In this document: one piece after another, positions 44,828 through 54,491 of the stretch | How positions within the stretch are numbered: the first letter of the stretch is position 1 | How the letters are laid out: each line of letters starts with the position of its first letter | Assembly: GCF_008973465.1 (NCBI RefSeq) | Contig: NZ_WBXN01000004.1 | Span: 5,372,501-5,436,500, forward strand | Source of the DNA: Streptomyces sp. SS1-1 | Lineage (GTDB): Bacteria > Actinomycetota > Actinomycetes > Streptomycetales > Streptomycetaceae | DNA: 64,000 nucleotides | Direction of reading: 5' to 3' | The notes under the pieces: model-generated | Database searches by the model: none | What the model was told of the DNA's origin: nothing | Seen by the model: the letters and a program-made list of their open reading frames with translations, nothing else | Made by a program: the position numbers and the translations under genes

Positions 44828-45766
44828 GTGAGCAGTGCACCCCTCTCCCCGCGCGTCATCGCCGTCGTCGGACCCACCGCGGCCGGAAAGTCCGATCTGG
44901 GCGTCTTCCTGGCGCAGCGACTCGGCGGCGAAGTCGTCAACGCCGACTCCATGCAGCTCTACCGGGGGATGGACATCGGCACCGCCAAGCTGACGCCCGA
45001 GGAGCGCCAAGGGGTCCCGCACCACCTGCTGGACATCTGGGACGTCACGGTCACCGCCTCCGTCGCCGAGTACCAGCGCCTCGCCCGCGCGCGCATCGAC
45101 GCCCTGCTCGCCGAGGGGCGCTGGCCCGTCCTGGTCGGTGGATCGGGACTGTACGTCCGGGGCGCCGTCGACCACCTCGAGTTCCCCGGCACCGACCCCG
45201 AGGTCCGGGCCCGGCTGGAGGAGGAGCTGGCCCTGCGCGGCTCCGGGGCGCTCCACGCGCGCCTGGCCGCCGCCGACCCCGACGCCGCCCAGGCGATCCT
45301 CCCCAGCAACGGCCGGCGGATCGTCCGGGCCCTGGAGGTCATCGAGATCACCGGCCGGCCCTTCACCGCCAACCTGCCCGGCCACGACTCCGTGTACGAC
45401 ACCGTCCAGATCGGCGTCGACGTCGCCCGCCCCGAGCTCGACGAGCGCATCGCCCGCCGCGTCGACCGGATGTGGGACGCCGGGCTCGTCGACGAGGTGC
45501 GCGCACTGGAGGCGAAAGGGTTGCGCGAGGGGCGTACGGCCTCGCGCGCGCTCGGCTACCAGCAGGTGCTCGCCGCGCTCGCCGGGGAGTGCACCCTCGA
45601 CGAGGCCCGCGCGGAGACCGTCCGGGCCACCAAACGCTTCGCGCGCCGTCAGGATTCATGGTTCAGACGCGACCCGCGGGTGCACTGGCTCAGTGGGGCT
45701 GCGGCAGATGTCACAGAACTTCCGCAGCTGGCCCTGGCGTTGGTCGAACGACCGGTCACAGCCTGA
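44828..45766 (+). CDS. miaA: tRNA dimethylallyltransferase MiaA
   Basis: A 312-residue enzyme that isopentenylates A37 of tRNAs reading UNN codons, giving the substrate of MiaB. P-loop VVGPTAAGKSDL (about residues 13-24), DSMQLYRGMDIGTAK, GGSGLYVRG and the tRNA-binding SRALGYQQ segment are all conserved. The GTG start is preceded by GAGACT and 6 nt, similar to the permease gene at 27.5 kb; no Shine-Dalgarno is seen. Confidence 0.95.
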   Translation: MSSAPLSPRVIAVVGPTAAGKSDLGVFLAQRLGGEVVNADSMQLYRGMDIGTAKLTPEERQGVPHHLLDIWDVTVTASVAEYQRLARARIDALLAEGRWPVLVGGSGLYVRGAVDHLEFPGTDPEVRARLEEELALRGSGALHARLAAADPDAAQAILPSNGRRIVRALEVIEITGRPFTANLPGHDSVYDTVQIGVDVARPELDERIARRVDRMWDAGLVDEVRALEAKGLREGRTASRALGYQQVLAALAGECTLDEARAETVRATKRFARRQDSWFRRDPRVHWLSGAAADVTELPQLALALVERPVTA

Positions 45767-45874
45767 TCACGTGATGGCATCGGGACGCTCCGGTCGTCAT
45801 CCGGGCCTGCGTCACCGTGCCATCATCGAGCTTCGATCGACCAAGTGGAGTCCGAGTTGGGAGGGCGCGTGGCG

Positions 45875-46384
45875 ATGGAGGCCGGCCCTCGCGACACCGC
45901 ACACGGCACGGGGAACCGCACCACCGGCACCGGTGAGCGGGAGCCCGACGCCGCGCGGCTGGACCCGGACGTGACCGACGACGCCGACGCCGACGGTGGC
46001 GTGACCGACGACGGTCCCACGCCCGAGGAGATGTACACCGGCGGCCCCGAGGTCGAGGTCGAGCTCCGCCCGCAGCGCAGGCTCCGCCTGTGGCAGCTCG
46101 CGCCCATCGTCGGCCTGGGCGCGCTCGGCTCCCTGATGTTCGCCTTCCCGCTCGCCTTCGACTTCGGCGACAGCGGTGCCGTGATCGCCATGCTGGGCCT
46201 GCTCATCTGCCTCTGCGCGGGCGGCTGGGGCATGATGGCCGCCCGCCGCGTGGGCTACACCTGGCCCGGCCTGCCGCCGCGCGGCTCCGGCCGCCGTCCG
46301 GACTGGCGGGTCGTCGGGGCGTACTGCCTGCTGCTCGCGGCGGTCGTCGCGCTCGCCGTGTGGCGCGTGGCACGCCTGCGCTGA
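45875..46384 (+). CDS. Three-helix membrane protein, function unknown
   Basis: A 169-residue protein. The first 70 residues are acidic and disordered (runs of Asp, Thr, Gly). Three membrane helices follow at about 75-97, 102-125 and 140-162, with a basic cytoplasmic end. It is conserved between miaA and dapF in Streptomyces. A GTG at 45869 is an alternative start closer to GGGAGGG. Confidence 0.7.
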   Translation: MEAGPRDTAHGTGNRTTGTGEREPDAARLDPDVTDDADADGGVTDDGPTPEEMYTGGPEVEVELRPQRRLRLWQLAPIVGLGALGSLMFAFPLAFDFGDSGAVIAMLGLLICLCAGGWGMMAARRVGYTWPGLPPRGSGRRPDWRVVGAYCLLLAAVVALAVWRVARLR

Positions 46385-46442
46385 CCGGGGCCCCCGCGCC
46401 GCCGCCGTACGGGATGTCGGACCCGCACCGTACGATCGAGGA

Positions 46443-47312
46443 ATGAGCACGCGGATCGCCTTCCTCAAGGGCCACGGCACCGAGAACGACTTCGTGATCG
46501 TCCCCGACCCGGAGAACGTCATCGAGCTGCCCCCGGCCGCCGTCGCCGCCCTGTGCGACCGCCGCGCGGGCATCGGCGGCGACGGCCTGCTGCACGTCGT
46601 GCGCTCCGCGGCCCACCCCGAGGCCCGGCACCTGGCGGCCGAGGCCGAGTGGTTCATGGACTACCGCAACGCCGACGGCTCGGTCGCCGAGATGTGCGGC
46701 AACGGCGTACGGGTCTTCGCCCGCTACCTCCAGCGCGCCGGCCGCACCGGCGAGGGCGACCTCGCGGTGGCCACCCGCGGCGGCGTGAAGACCGTGCACA
46801 TCGACAAGGACGGCGGCATCACCGTCGGCATGGGCAGGGCCCGCCTCCCCGAGGGCGACGTCACCGTCGGTGTCGGCGACCGCAGCTGGCCCGCCCGCAA
46901 CGTGAACATGGGCAACCCGCACGCCGTGGCCTTCGTCGACGACCTCGCGGACGCCGGTCCGCTGCTCGAGGCGCCGCCCTTCAGCCCGGCCGCCGCCTAC
47001 CCCGACGGCGTCAACGTCGAGTTCGTCGTGGACCGCGGCCCCCGGCACGTGGCGATGCGCGTCCACGAGCGCGGCTCCGGCGAGACCCGCTCCTGCGGCA
47101 CCGGCGCCTGCGCGGTCGCCGTGGCCACCGCCCGCCGCGACGGCGCCGACCCGGCCGTCACCGGCGCCCCGGCGACGTACACCGTCGACGTCCCCGGCGG
47201 CACCCTGGTCATCACCGAGCGTCCGGACGGCGAGATCGAGATGACCGGCCCCGCGGTGATCGTGGCCGAGGGCGAAATCGACGCGGAATGGCTGGAATCG
47301 ATCGCTCGCTGA
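46443..47312 (+). CDS. dapF: Diaminopimelate epimerase DapF
   Basis: A 289-residue cofactor-free epimerase that converts LL- to meso-diaminopimelate for lysine synthesis; Streptomyces peptidoglycan uses the LL form. The two catalytic Cys are Cys85 in EMCGNGVR and Cys218 in RSCGTGACA. NDFVIV near the start and MGNPHAV are family motifs. TACGAT (46431-46436) lies 6 nt before the ATG, suggesting a leaderless message. Confidence 0.95.
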   Translation: MSTRIAFLKGHGTENDFVIVPDPENVIELPPAAVAALCDRRAGIGGDGLLHVVRSAAHPEARHLAAEAEWFMDYRNADGSVAEMCGNGVRVFARYLQRAGRTGEGDLAVATRGGVKTVHIDKDGGITVGMGRARLPEGDVTVGVGDRSWPARNVNMGNPHAVAFVDDLADAGPLLEAPPFSPAAAYPDGVNVEFVVDRGPRHVAMRVHERGSGETRSCGTGACAVAVATARRDGADPAVTGAPATYTVDVPGGTLVITERPDGEIEMTGPAVIVAEGEIDAEWLESIAR

Positions 47313-47610
47313 GGCGTTCCGGTCGCTCCGGTGTCCGGTCCGGGCGGCCCGCGCCCCCGCCGTTCCCGGGGAAGCGCCGTTCCGCCGCGTTCGACGGCGC
47401 GCATCCGCCCCTTCAGGTTGGCGCAAACCGTAAACATGCGAAGCCTCGCTCGAATGGGTGATCCGTTTCACGCTGGGGCGGAGGCGGTCGGAAGCGCGTG
47501 ATGGGCTCGGTAGCATCAAGCACCGGCCCGGACGGGGAGAAGTCGCCATCCCCTGTGCCGAGTCCGTCATGGGGAACCCCGTCCGCCGGTCCACGCAGCC
47601 GGAGGTGCCC

Positions 47611-49791
47611 ATGAGTGCGGAGGCCACGAATTCCGCGACGCCCGGCCCGGTATCGGGCGCCGTGACGCCCGCCGTGCCCCGCAGGAAGTCCCGCGCCCGC
47701 ATCGACCTGCGCCGCCTCGGCAGGGCCGCGCTGCTCGGCCCCACCGCGCGCGGCCGGCTGCCCGACGCCATCGGCCACGTCGTCGACGCGCACCGGGCCC
47801 ACCACCCCGACGCCGATCTCGAACCGCTGCGCCGCGCCTATGTGCTCGCCGAGTCCTCGCACCGCGGCCAGATGCGCAAGAGCGGCGAGCCGTACATCAC
47901 CCACCCGCTCGCGGTGACCCTCATCCTCGCCGAACTCGGCGCCGAGACCACGACGTTGACCGCCTCCCTCCTCCACGACACCGTCGAGGACACCGACGTG
48001 ACGCTCGACCAGGTCGGCGAGCAGTTCGGCGAGGAGGTCCGCTTCCTCGTCGACGGCGTCACCAAACTCGAGAAGGTCGACTACGGCGCCGCCGCCGAGC
48101 CCGAGACCTTCCGCAAGATGCTCGTCGCCACCGGCAACGACGTCCGTGTGATGTCGATCAAACTCGCCGACCGGCTGCACAACATGCGCACCCTCGGCGT
48201 GATGCGCCCCGAGAAACAGGCCCGCATCGCCAAGGTCACCCGGGACGTCCTCATCCCGCTCGCCGAACGGCTCGGCGTCCAGGCGCTCAAGACCGAGCTG
48301 GAGGACCTGGTCTTCGCGATCCTGCACCCCGAGGAGTACGAGCACACCCGGGAGCTGATCGCCGGCAACGCCGCCCGCTCCGACGACCCGCTGACCGAGA
48401 TGGCCGACGAGATGCGCACGGTCCTGCGCGAGGCCGGCATCCAGGCCGAAGTCCTCATCAGGCCCCGGCACTTCGTCTCCGTGCACCGCGTCTCCCGCAA
48501 ACGCGGCCGGCTGCGCGGCGCCGACTTCGGACGGCTGCTGATCCTGGTGAACGAGGACGCCGACTGCTACGGCGTCCTCGGTGAACTGCACACCTGTATG
48601 ACCCCGGTGGTCTCGGAGTTCAAGGACTTCATCGCCGTCCCCAAGTTCAACCTGTACCAGTCGCTGCACACCGCCGTGGCCCGCGAGGACGGACAGGTCG
48701 CCGAGGTCCTCATCCGCACCCACCAGATGCACAAGGTCGCCGAGGCCGGAGTGGTCGCGCTCGGCAACCCCTACGCCGGTCCCGCGGAGGAGCAGACCGC
48801 GGCCGGCGACGGCGAGCGCGCCGACCCGACCCGCCCCGGTTGGCTCTCCCGGCTGCTGGACTGGCAGGAGGCCGCCCCCGACCCCGACACGTTCTGGTCG
48901 ACGCTGCGGGAGGACCTCGCCCAGGACCGCGAGATCACCGTCTTCCGCCCCGACGGCGGCACCCTGGGCCTGCCCGAGGGCGCCACCTGCGTGGATGCCG
49001 CCTACGCCCAGTACGGCGAGGACGCGCACGCGTGCATCGGCGCCCGCGTCAACGGCCGGCTGGCCACCCTCAGCACCGTCCTGCGCGACGGCGACAGCGT
49101 GCAGCTCCTCATGGGGCAGGACCCGGCCTCCGAGCCGTCCCGCGAGTGGCTGGAGCACGCGCACACGCCCGGCGCCCGTATCGCCATCCAGCGGTGGCTC
49201 GCCTCCCATCCCGCGCCGGGCGAGTCCGCTCCCGAGGACGAGGGGCGGGGCGCGCCCTTCCGGCAGCCCGCCGAAGGAGCCGGGAGCCAGGGCGGCCCCG
49301 CGTTCCGGCCCGGTACCGAGGGGCCGGGTGGCCGTCCCGCCGCCGGTGTCCTGGCCGACCGGCCCGGTGCCGCCGTACGCCTCGCCGGGTGCTGTACGCC
49401 CGTGCCGCCCGACGAGATCACCGGGTTCGCCGTGCGCGGGGGAGCGGTCACCGTCCACCGCGCCGGGTGCTCCGCCGTGGCGCGGATGCGGGGCGCCGGG
49501 CGCGCGGAGGTCGGCGTGCGCTGGGGGGACACCGCCGAGTGCCGGGTCACCCTGGTCGCCGAATCGTTCGTCCGTCCGCATCTGCTGGCGGACCTCACCG
49601 AGGTGATGGCGCAGGAGGGCGCGGAGATCGTCTCGGCGACCGTGGAGCCGCCGACCCAGCAGCGCGTCCGCCACACCTACACCGTCGAGCTGCCCGACGC
49701 GGGCCGGCTCCCCGGTCTGATGCGCGCCATGCGCGAGGTCGCCGGCGTGTACGACGTCAGCCGGGCGCATGCCCCGGCCCAGCGGGCCTGA
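47611..49791 (+). CDS. rshA: RelA/SpoT homologue RshA
   Basis: A 726-residue (p)ppGpp-metabolising enzyme, the second RSH protein of Streptomyces. The HD hydrolase domain is intact (SHRGQMRKSGEPYITHP, His122-Asp123 in LLHDTVEDTD). The synthetase domain is recognisable (DCYGVLGELH, KDFIAVPKFNLYQSLHT, AEVLIRT) but divergent: the Arg of the usual DLVGIRI motif is Leu (DFGRLLIL), and the RPKH Lys is Arg. TGS (EITVFRPDGGTLGLPEGAT), a CCTP...HRAGC zinc-finger segment and an ACT domain follow, with a 45-residue disordered insert. GGAGGTG precedes the ATG. Confidence 0.9.
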   Translation: MSAEATNSATPGPVSGAVTPAVPRRKSRARIDLRRLGRAALLGPTARGRLPDAIGHVVDAHRAHHPDADLEPLRRAYVLAESSHRGQMRKSGEPYITHPLAVTLILAELGAETTTLTASLLHDTVEDTDVTLDQVGEQFGEEVRFLVDGVTKLEKVDYGAAAEPETFRKMLVATGNDVRVMSIKLADRLHNMRTLGVMRPEKQARIAKVTRDVLIPLAERLGVQALKTELEDLVFAILHPEEYEHTRELIAGNAARSDDPLTEMADEMRTVLREAGIQAEVLIRPRHFVSVHRVSRKRGRLRGADFGRLLILVNEDADCYGVLGELHTCMTPVVSEFKDFIAVPKFNLYQSLHTAVAREDGQVAEVLIRTHQMHKVAEAGVVALGNPYAGPAEEQTAAGDGERADPTRPGWLSRLLDWQEAAPDPDTFWSTLREDLAQDREITVFRPDGGTLGLPEGATCVDAAYAQYGEDAHACIGARVNGRLATLSTVLRDGDSVQLLMGQDPASEPSREWLEHAHTPGARIAIQRWLASHPAPGESAPEDEGRGAPFRQPAEGAGSQGGPAFRPGTEGPGGRPAAGVLADRPGAAVRLAGCCTPVPPDEITGFAVRGGAVTVHRAGCSAVARMRGAGRAEVGVRWGDTAECRVTLVAESFVRPHLLADLTEVMAQEGAEIVSATVEPPTQQRVRHTYTVELPDAGRLPGLMRAMREVAGVYDVSRAHAPAQRA

Positions 49792-49919
49792 GGAGACAGC
49801 GGACCGAGGGGCGGCCCAGCAAAGGGGCGGCGGGCGCGAGGACAGCGCGGGCCACCCGTTCGAGTGGGGCGGTCGCGCGCCGTCCACGTCCCGTCGCCGC
49901 GCGCTGATAGCCGTGGTCC

Positions 49920-51506
49920 ATGCTGCTCTCCTCCCGCAGCGAGGCTCAGCGACCGGCCCCTGGCGCTCCTCGCCCCCGATCCGGACCCCGTCGGCGCCTG
50001 AAGGTGCCCGCCCTGCTCATCCCCGCCGTCTCCCTCTGCCTGCTCGCCGCGAGCGCCCCCGCCACCCCGCTCGGCGTCGGCGACCGGCTCTACCCCCACC
50101 TGGGCAACCCCGGCTACGACGTGGCGTCGTACGACCTCTCCTTCACCTACTCCGGAGCCAACGACAAGCCCCTCAAGGCCGTCACCACCATCGACGCCTG
50201 GACGACCGCCGACCTGAAGCGCGTCAACCTGGACTTCGCGCACGGCAAGGTCGACTCGGTCGTCGTCGACGGCGAGCCCGCCACCTTCCGGAACGCGGGC
50301 GAGGACCTCGTGGTCACCCCCGCCGAGGAGGTGCCCGAGGGCAGCTGGATGCGCATCACCGTGCGGCACAGCAGCGACCCCGTGTACGGGCAGAAGCGCG
50401 AGGGCGGCTGGGTACGCACCGCCGACGGCCTCGCCATGGCCAACCAGGCCGACGCCGCGCACGTCGTCTTCCCGTGCAACGATCACCCCTCCGACAAGGC
50501 GATCTTCACCATCCGGGTCACCGCGCCCAACGGCTACACCGCCGTGGCCAACGGTCTGCGGACCGACGTCGACCGGGCGGCGAAGTCGACCACCTGGACG
50601 TACCGCACCCGGCACCCCATGGCCACCGAGCTCGCCCAGGTCTCCATCGGCCGCTCCAAGGTCCTGCACCGCACCGGCCCGCACGGCCTGCCCGTCCGGG
50701 ACGTCGTGCCCGCGAAGGACACGAAGCTGCTCGAACCCTGGCTGAAGAAGACACCCGGCCAGATCAGCTGGCTGGAGGGCAAGGTCGGCCGCTACCCGTT
50801 CGAGACGTACGGCCTGCTCATGGCGCACGCCACCACCGGCTTCGAACTGGAGACACAGACGTTGTCCCTGTTCGAGCGGGACCTGTTCACCCAGCCCGCG
50901 TTCCCCGAGTGGTACGTCGAGTCGATCATGGTGCACGAGCTGGCGCACCAGTGGTTCGGCGACAGCGTCAGCCCGCGCACCTGGTCCGACCTGTGGCTCA
51001 GCGAGGGCCACGCCACCTGGTACGAGGCCCTGTACGCGGCCGAGAAGGCGGACCGCCCGATGGAGGCGCGGATGAAGGCCGCCTACACGGCCTCCGACCG
51101 CTGGCGCGCGGCGGGCGGACCGCCCGCGGCCCCGAAGGCACCCGACCCGGGCAAGAAGATCAGCATCTTCCGCCCCAACGTGTACGACGGCGCCGCCCTC
51201 GTCCTGTTCGCGCTGCGCGAGGAGATCGGCGCCCCCGCGTTCGACCGGCTGGAGCGCGCCTGGGTGAGCCGCAACCGCGACGGTTCCGCCTCCACCGCCG
51301 ACTTCGTCGCCCTCGCCGAGGAGGTCTCCGGACGGCACCTGAAGGGCTTCCTGCACGCCTGGCTGTACGGCGAGAAGACCCCGCCGATGCCCGGCCGGCC
51401 CGACTGGAAGGCCGCCGACCCCGCCAAGCCGGCGGCCAAGGGCAAGCGGGCCGCCGGACAGGGGACGGGAGCCCACGCGCGGGCCGGGAAACCGGGCGTG
51501 CGATAA
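49920..51506 (+). CDS. Secreted M1 family metallopeptidase
   Basis: A 528-residue exported aminopeptidase-like gluzincin. A basic N-terminus and hydrophobic segment (about 28-48) form the signal. The zinc site HELAHQW (His339, Glu340, His343) and the third ligand Glu362 in LWLSEGHATWYE give the HEXXH-x18-E pattern. The exopeptidase GAMEN motif is replaced by ATTGFE, so specificity may differ from classic aminopeptidase N. The C-terminal 40 residues are Lys/Ala/Pro-rich. A hairpin terminator follows. Confidence 0.9.
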   Translation: MLLSSRSEAQRPAPGAPRPRSGPRRRLKVPALLIPAVSLCLLAASAPATPLGVGDRLYPHLGNPGYDVASYDLSFTYSGANDKPLKAVTTIDAWTTADLKRVNLDFAHGKVDSVVVDGEPATFRNAGEDLVVTPAEEVPEGSWMRITVRHSSDPVYGQKREGGWVRTADGLAMANQADAAHVVFPCNDHPSDKAIFTIRVTAPNGYTAVANGLRTDVDRAAKSTTWTYRTRHPMATELAQVSIGRSKVLHRTGPHGLPVRDVVPAKDTKLLEPWLKKTPGQISWLEGKVGRYPFETYGLLMAHATTGFELETQTLSLFERDLFTQPAFPEWYVESIMVHELAHQWFGDSVSPRTWSDLWLSEGHATWYEALYAAEKADRPMEARMKAAYTASDRWRAAGGPPAAPKAPDPGKKISIFRPNVYDGAALVLFALREEIGAPAFDRLERAWVSRNRDGSASTADFVALAEEVSGRHLKGFLHAWLYGEKTPPMPGRPDWKAADPAKPAAKGKRAAGQGTGAHARAGKPGVR

Positions 51507-51520
51507 GCCGGTGACGAGAC

Positions 51521-51564
51521 GGCCCGTGCCGTGCGACCATCGTCCGGTCGGCGCGGCACGGGCC
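51521..51564 (+). terminator. Hairpin terminator after M1 peptidase gene
   Basis: An 11-bp outer stem (51521-51531 with 51554-51564) contains a 5-bp inner stem CGACC/GGTCG. Confidence 0.7.
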
Positions 51565-51693
51565 ACGGGAATCTCCCGGGGTACCCGTGCGTTGTGACCA
51601 GTGACGGAACAGCTCTCGACGCACCACCGAGCGGGCCGTCCAGGCCGCGGCCTCGTCGCCGCACCACGGAATCCCCAACGACGTAAGGACCCA

Positions 51694-53187
51694 ATGACCT
51701 CCTCTTCTTCCTTTTCCCAGGACTCGAAGCGCTTCGCGCACACTCACCCCGACGGTCTGCGGGCCGATGCCCTGATGGAAGAGGACGTCGCCTGGAGCCA
51801 CGAGATCGACGGAGACCGGGACGGCGACCAGTTCGACCGCTCCGACCGCGCGGCCCTGCGCCGTGTCGCGGGCCTCTCCACCGAGCTCGAGGACGTCACC
51901 GAGGTCGAATACCGCCAGCTCCGCCTGGAGCGCGTCGTCCTCGTGGGCGTCTGGACCTCGGGCACCGTGCAGGACGCGGAGAACTCCCTCGCGGAGCTCG
52001 CCGCCCTCGCGGAGACCGCGGGCGCCCTCGTGCTCGACGGCGTGATCCAGCGCCGCGACAAGCCCGACGCGGCCACCTACATCGGCTCCGGCAAGGCGCA
52101 GGAGCTGCGGGACATCGTCCTGGACACCGGCGCCGACACCGTCATCTGCGACGGTGAGCTCAGCCCGGGCCAGCTCATCCACCTCGAGGACGTCGTCAAG
52201 GTCAAGGTCATCGACCGTACGGCCCTGATCCTCGACATCTTCGCCCAGCACGCCAAGTCCCGTGAGGGCAAGGCGCAGGTCGCGCTCGCGCAGATGCAGT
52301 ACATGCTGCCGAGGCTGCGCGGCTGGGGTCAGTCGCTGTCCCGGCAGATGGGCGGCGGCAAGGGCGGCGGCCTCGCCACCCGTGGTCCCGGTGAGACCAA
52401 GATCGAGACCGACCGGCGTCGGATCCGCGAGAAGATGGCGAAGATGCGCCGGGAGATCGCGGAGATGAAGACCGGCCGCGACATCCAGCGCCAGTCACGA
52501 CGACGCAACAAGGTGCCCTCGGTCGCGATCGCTGGCTACACCAACGCCGGCAAGTCCTCCCTGCTCAACCGCCTCACCGGCGCGGGCGTCCTGGTCGAGA
52601 ACGCCCTGTTCGCGACCCTGGACCCGACCGTGCGCCGGGCCGAGACCCCGAGCGGACGGCTGTACACGCTGGCGGACACCGTCGGCTTCGTCCGGCACCT
52701 GCCGCACCACCTGGTCGAGGCGTTCCGCTCCACGATGGAGGAGGTCGGCGACTCCGACCTCATCCTGCACGTGGTCGACGGCTCGCATCCGAACCCGGAG
52801 GAGCAGCTGGCCGCCGTGCGCGAGGTGATCAGGGACGTCGGCGCCACCGGCGTGCCCGAGATCGTCGTGATCAACAAGGCCGACGCGGCCGACCCGCTGA
52901 CGCTCCAGCGGCTGCTGCGGATCGAGAAGCGGTCCATCGCCGTCTCGGCCCGCACCGGCCAGGGCATCGCCGAGCTGCTCGCCCTGATCGACAACGAGCT
53001 GCCCCGCCCGTCCGTCGAGGTCGAGGCACTCGTGCCGTACACCCACGGCAAGCTCGTCGCCCGCGCCCACACCGAGGGCGAGGTGATCTCCGAGGAGCAC
53101 ACCCCGGAGGGCACGCTGCTCAAGGTGCGGGTGCACGAGGAACTGGCGGCGGATCTCGCGCCGTACCTGCCCACCCCGGCCGGCTGA
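51694..53187 (+). CDS. hflX: Ribosome-associated GTPase HflX
   Basis: A 497-residue GTPase that splits stalled ribosomes. The N-terminal glycine-rich HflX domain includes RDKPDAATYIGSGKAQEL and the GGGKGGGLATRGPGETKIE segment that precedes a coiled-coil arm. The G domain has G1 GYTNAGKSS (from about residue 281), G3 DTVGF and G4 NKAD. The N-terminal 75 residues are an actinobacterial extension. TAAGGAC precedes the ATG. Length is a little above the family average. Confidence 0.95.
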   Translation: MTSSSSFSQDSKRFAHTHPDGLRADALMEEDVAWSHEIDGDRDGDQFDRSDRAALRRVAGLSTELEDVTEVEYRQLRLERVVLVGVWTSGTVQDAENSLAELAALAETAGALVLDGVIQRRDKPDAATYIGSGKAQELRDIVLDTGADTVICDGELSPGQLIHLEDVVKVKVIDRTALILDIFAQHAKSREGKAQVALAQMQYMLPRLRGWGQSLSRQMGGGKGGGLATRGPGETKIETDRRRIREKMAKMRREIAEMKTGRDIQRQSRRRNKVPSVAIAGYTNAGKSSLLNRLTGAGVLVENALFATLDPTVRRAETPSGRLYTLADTVGFVRHLPHHLVEAFRSTMEEVGDSDLILHVVDGSHPNPEEQLAAVREVIRDVGATGVPEIVVINKADAADPLTLQRLLRIEKRSIAVSARTGQGIAELLALIDNELPRPSVEVEALVPYTHGKLVARAHTEGEVISEEHTPEGTLLKVRVHEELAADLAPYLPTPAG

Positions 53188-53207
53188 GCCGTCCGGCACC
53201 GGACAGA

Positions 53208-53247
53208 CGGGAAGGCCCGCTCCCCCCGAGGGGAGCGGGCCTTCCCG
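53208..53247. terminator. 18-bp bidirectional hairpin terminator
   Basis: Arms 53208-53225 and 53230-53247 pair perfectly over 18 bp with a 4-nt CCGA loop, between convergent hflX and the protease gene. It is the longest perfect hairpin noticed in the window. Confidence 0.9.
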
Positions 53248-53267
53248 TTGTGCCGGGAGCGTGCCGG

Positions 53268-54491
53268 TCAGCGCCCGGCGAACTTGCCGCTGACTGTGTC
53301 GAAGACGGTCTTGGCCTCCTTGCCCAGCCGCGGACCGGCGAGCCAGCCCGACTCCACCGGGCCGATCGAGGTGTTGGACACCAGCGCCGGCTTGCCGTCG
53401 TTGCCGGTGGCGACCCAGCCGCCGCCCGACGAACCGCCCGTCATGGTGCAGCCGATCCGGTACATCGTCGGGTCCGACGCCCGCAGCGACAGCCGGCCCG
53501 GCCGGTCCTGGCACTGGTACAGCTTCTGCCCGTCGTACGGAGCCGCGGCCGGGTAGCCGATCGCCCTGATGCTCTTCACCCGCGGTACGGCGGGGGCGTC
53601 GAACTCCACCGGCAGAGCGGAACCGACCGTCTCCTCCAGGGACTTGCCGCCCCCGTTCTCCGGCTTCACATGCAGCACGGCGAAGTCGTACGGGGCGCCG
53701 TCACCGCCGGTCGCGCCGCCCTGCGCGATCCACTGGTTCGAGGTCCCCGCCCAGTCGGCCCACCAGATGCCGTAGGGAGCGACCTCCTCCTTGGGGACGC
53801 CCTTCAACTCGGCCTCGCTGCGGCCCGCGTCGTTGTACGACGGCACGAACGCGATGTTCCGGTACCAGCCGCCGCTCTTGCCCGCGTGCACACAATGGCC
53901 CGCCGTCCACACCATGTTGGACTTCCCGGGGTGCGCGGGGTCCTTCACGACGGTCGCCGAGCACACCATCGTGCCCTCGGGGGAGTCGAAGAAGACCTTG
54001 CCCGCCTCCGGCACGCTCGCGTGGTAGCGGGGTGCCACGGCCCGCGCATCCACCGGGTCCGGCGTCGGATCGGTCACGCCCTGGTCGCCCGACAGGTCGT
54101 TCTCGTCGACCCCCCGGTCCGGGTCCTCGGCGTCCCGCATCCGGTCCGGGTCCCAGAGGTCCTTGATGATCGGGTTGATGTAGTCCTTGGCCTCGCGCAG
54201 CCAGTCGTCCCGGTCCCAGTTCTTCCAGTCGCCGTCCCGCCACTTGTCGATGTCGATCCCGTGCTCGCGGAGCTTGTCCTTGATGTCGTCCGGGATCGTG
54301 ATCTTTCCTTCGCCGCCGGCTCCGGCCGCCGCGGAGGCGGTCGCGGCGCCCCCGGCGTCGGCGTCCCCGGACTCGCAGGCGGTGGCGGTGAGGGCCAGGG
54401 CGGCGGCGAGCGCCGCCACCGAGAGCGGGGAGACACCGCGGCGCGCGCTCTTCTCCCTGCGGGCGGTGAACGACGGCCGTATGGATCGCAT
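53268..54491 (-). CDS. Trypsin-like serine protease lipoprotein
   Basis: A 407-residue exported protease. The signal peptide ends LTATAC-ESG, giving a probable lipid-modified Cys near residue 40. An acidic linker of repeated Asp/Lys/Trp (about 65-125) precedes the chymotrypsin-fold domain. The catalytic triad is His in TAGHCVHAG, Asp in PYDFAVLHV and Ser in TGGSSGGGW. Disulfide Cys flank the His loop. GGGGGAGT precedes the ATG. The substrate is unknown. Confidence 0.88.
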   Translation of the reverse strand: MRSIRPSFTARREKSARRGVSPLSVAALAAALALTATACESGDADAGGAATASAAAGAGGEGKITIPDDIKDKLREHGIDIDKWRDGDWKNWDRDDWLREAKDYINPIIKDLWDPDRMRDAEDPDRGVDENDLSGDQGVTDPTPDPVDARAVAPRYHASVPEAGKVFFDSPEGTMVCSATVVKDPAHPGKSNMVWTAGHCVHAGKSGGWYRNIAFVPSYNDAGRSEAELKGVPKEEVAPYGIWWADWAGTSNQWIAQGGATGGDGAPYDFAVLHVKPENGGGKSLEETVGSALPVEFDAPAVPRVKSIRAIGYPAAAPYDGQKLYQCQDRPGRLSLRASDPTMYRIGCTMTGGSSGGGWVATGNDGKPALVSNTSIGPVESGWLAGPRLGKEAKTVFDTVSGKFAGR

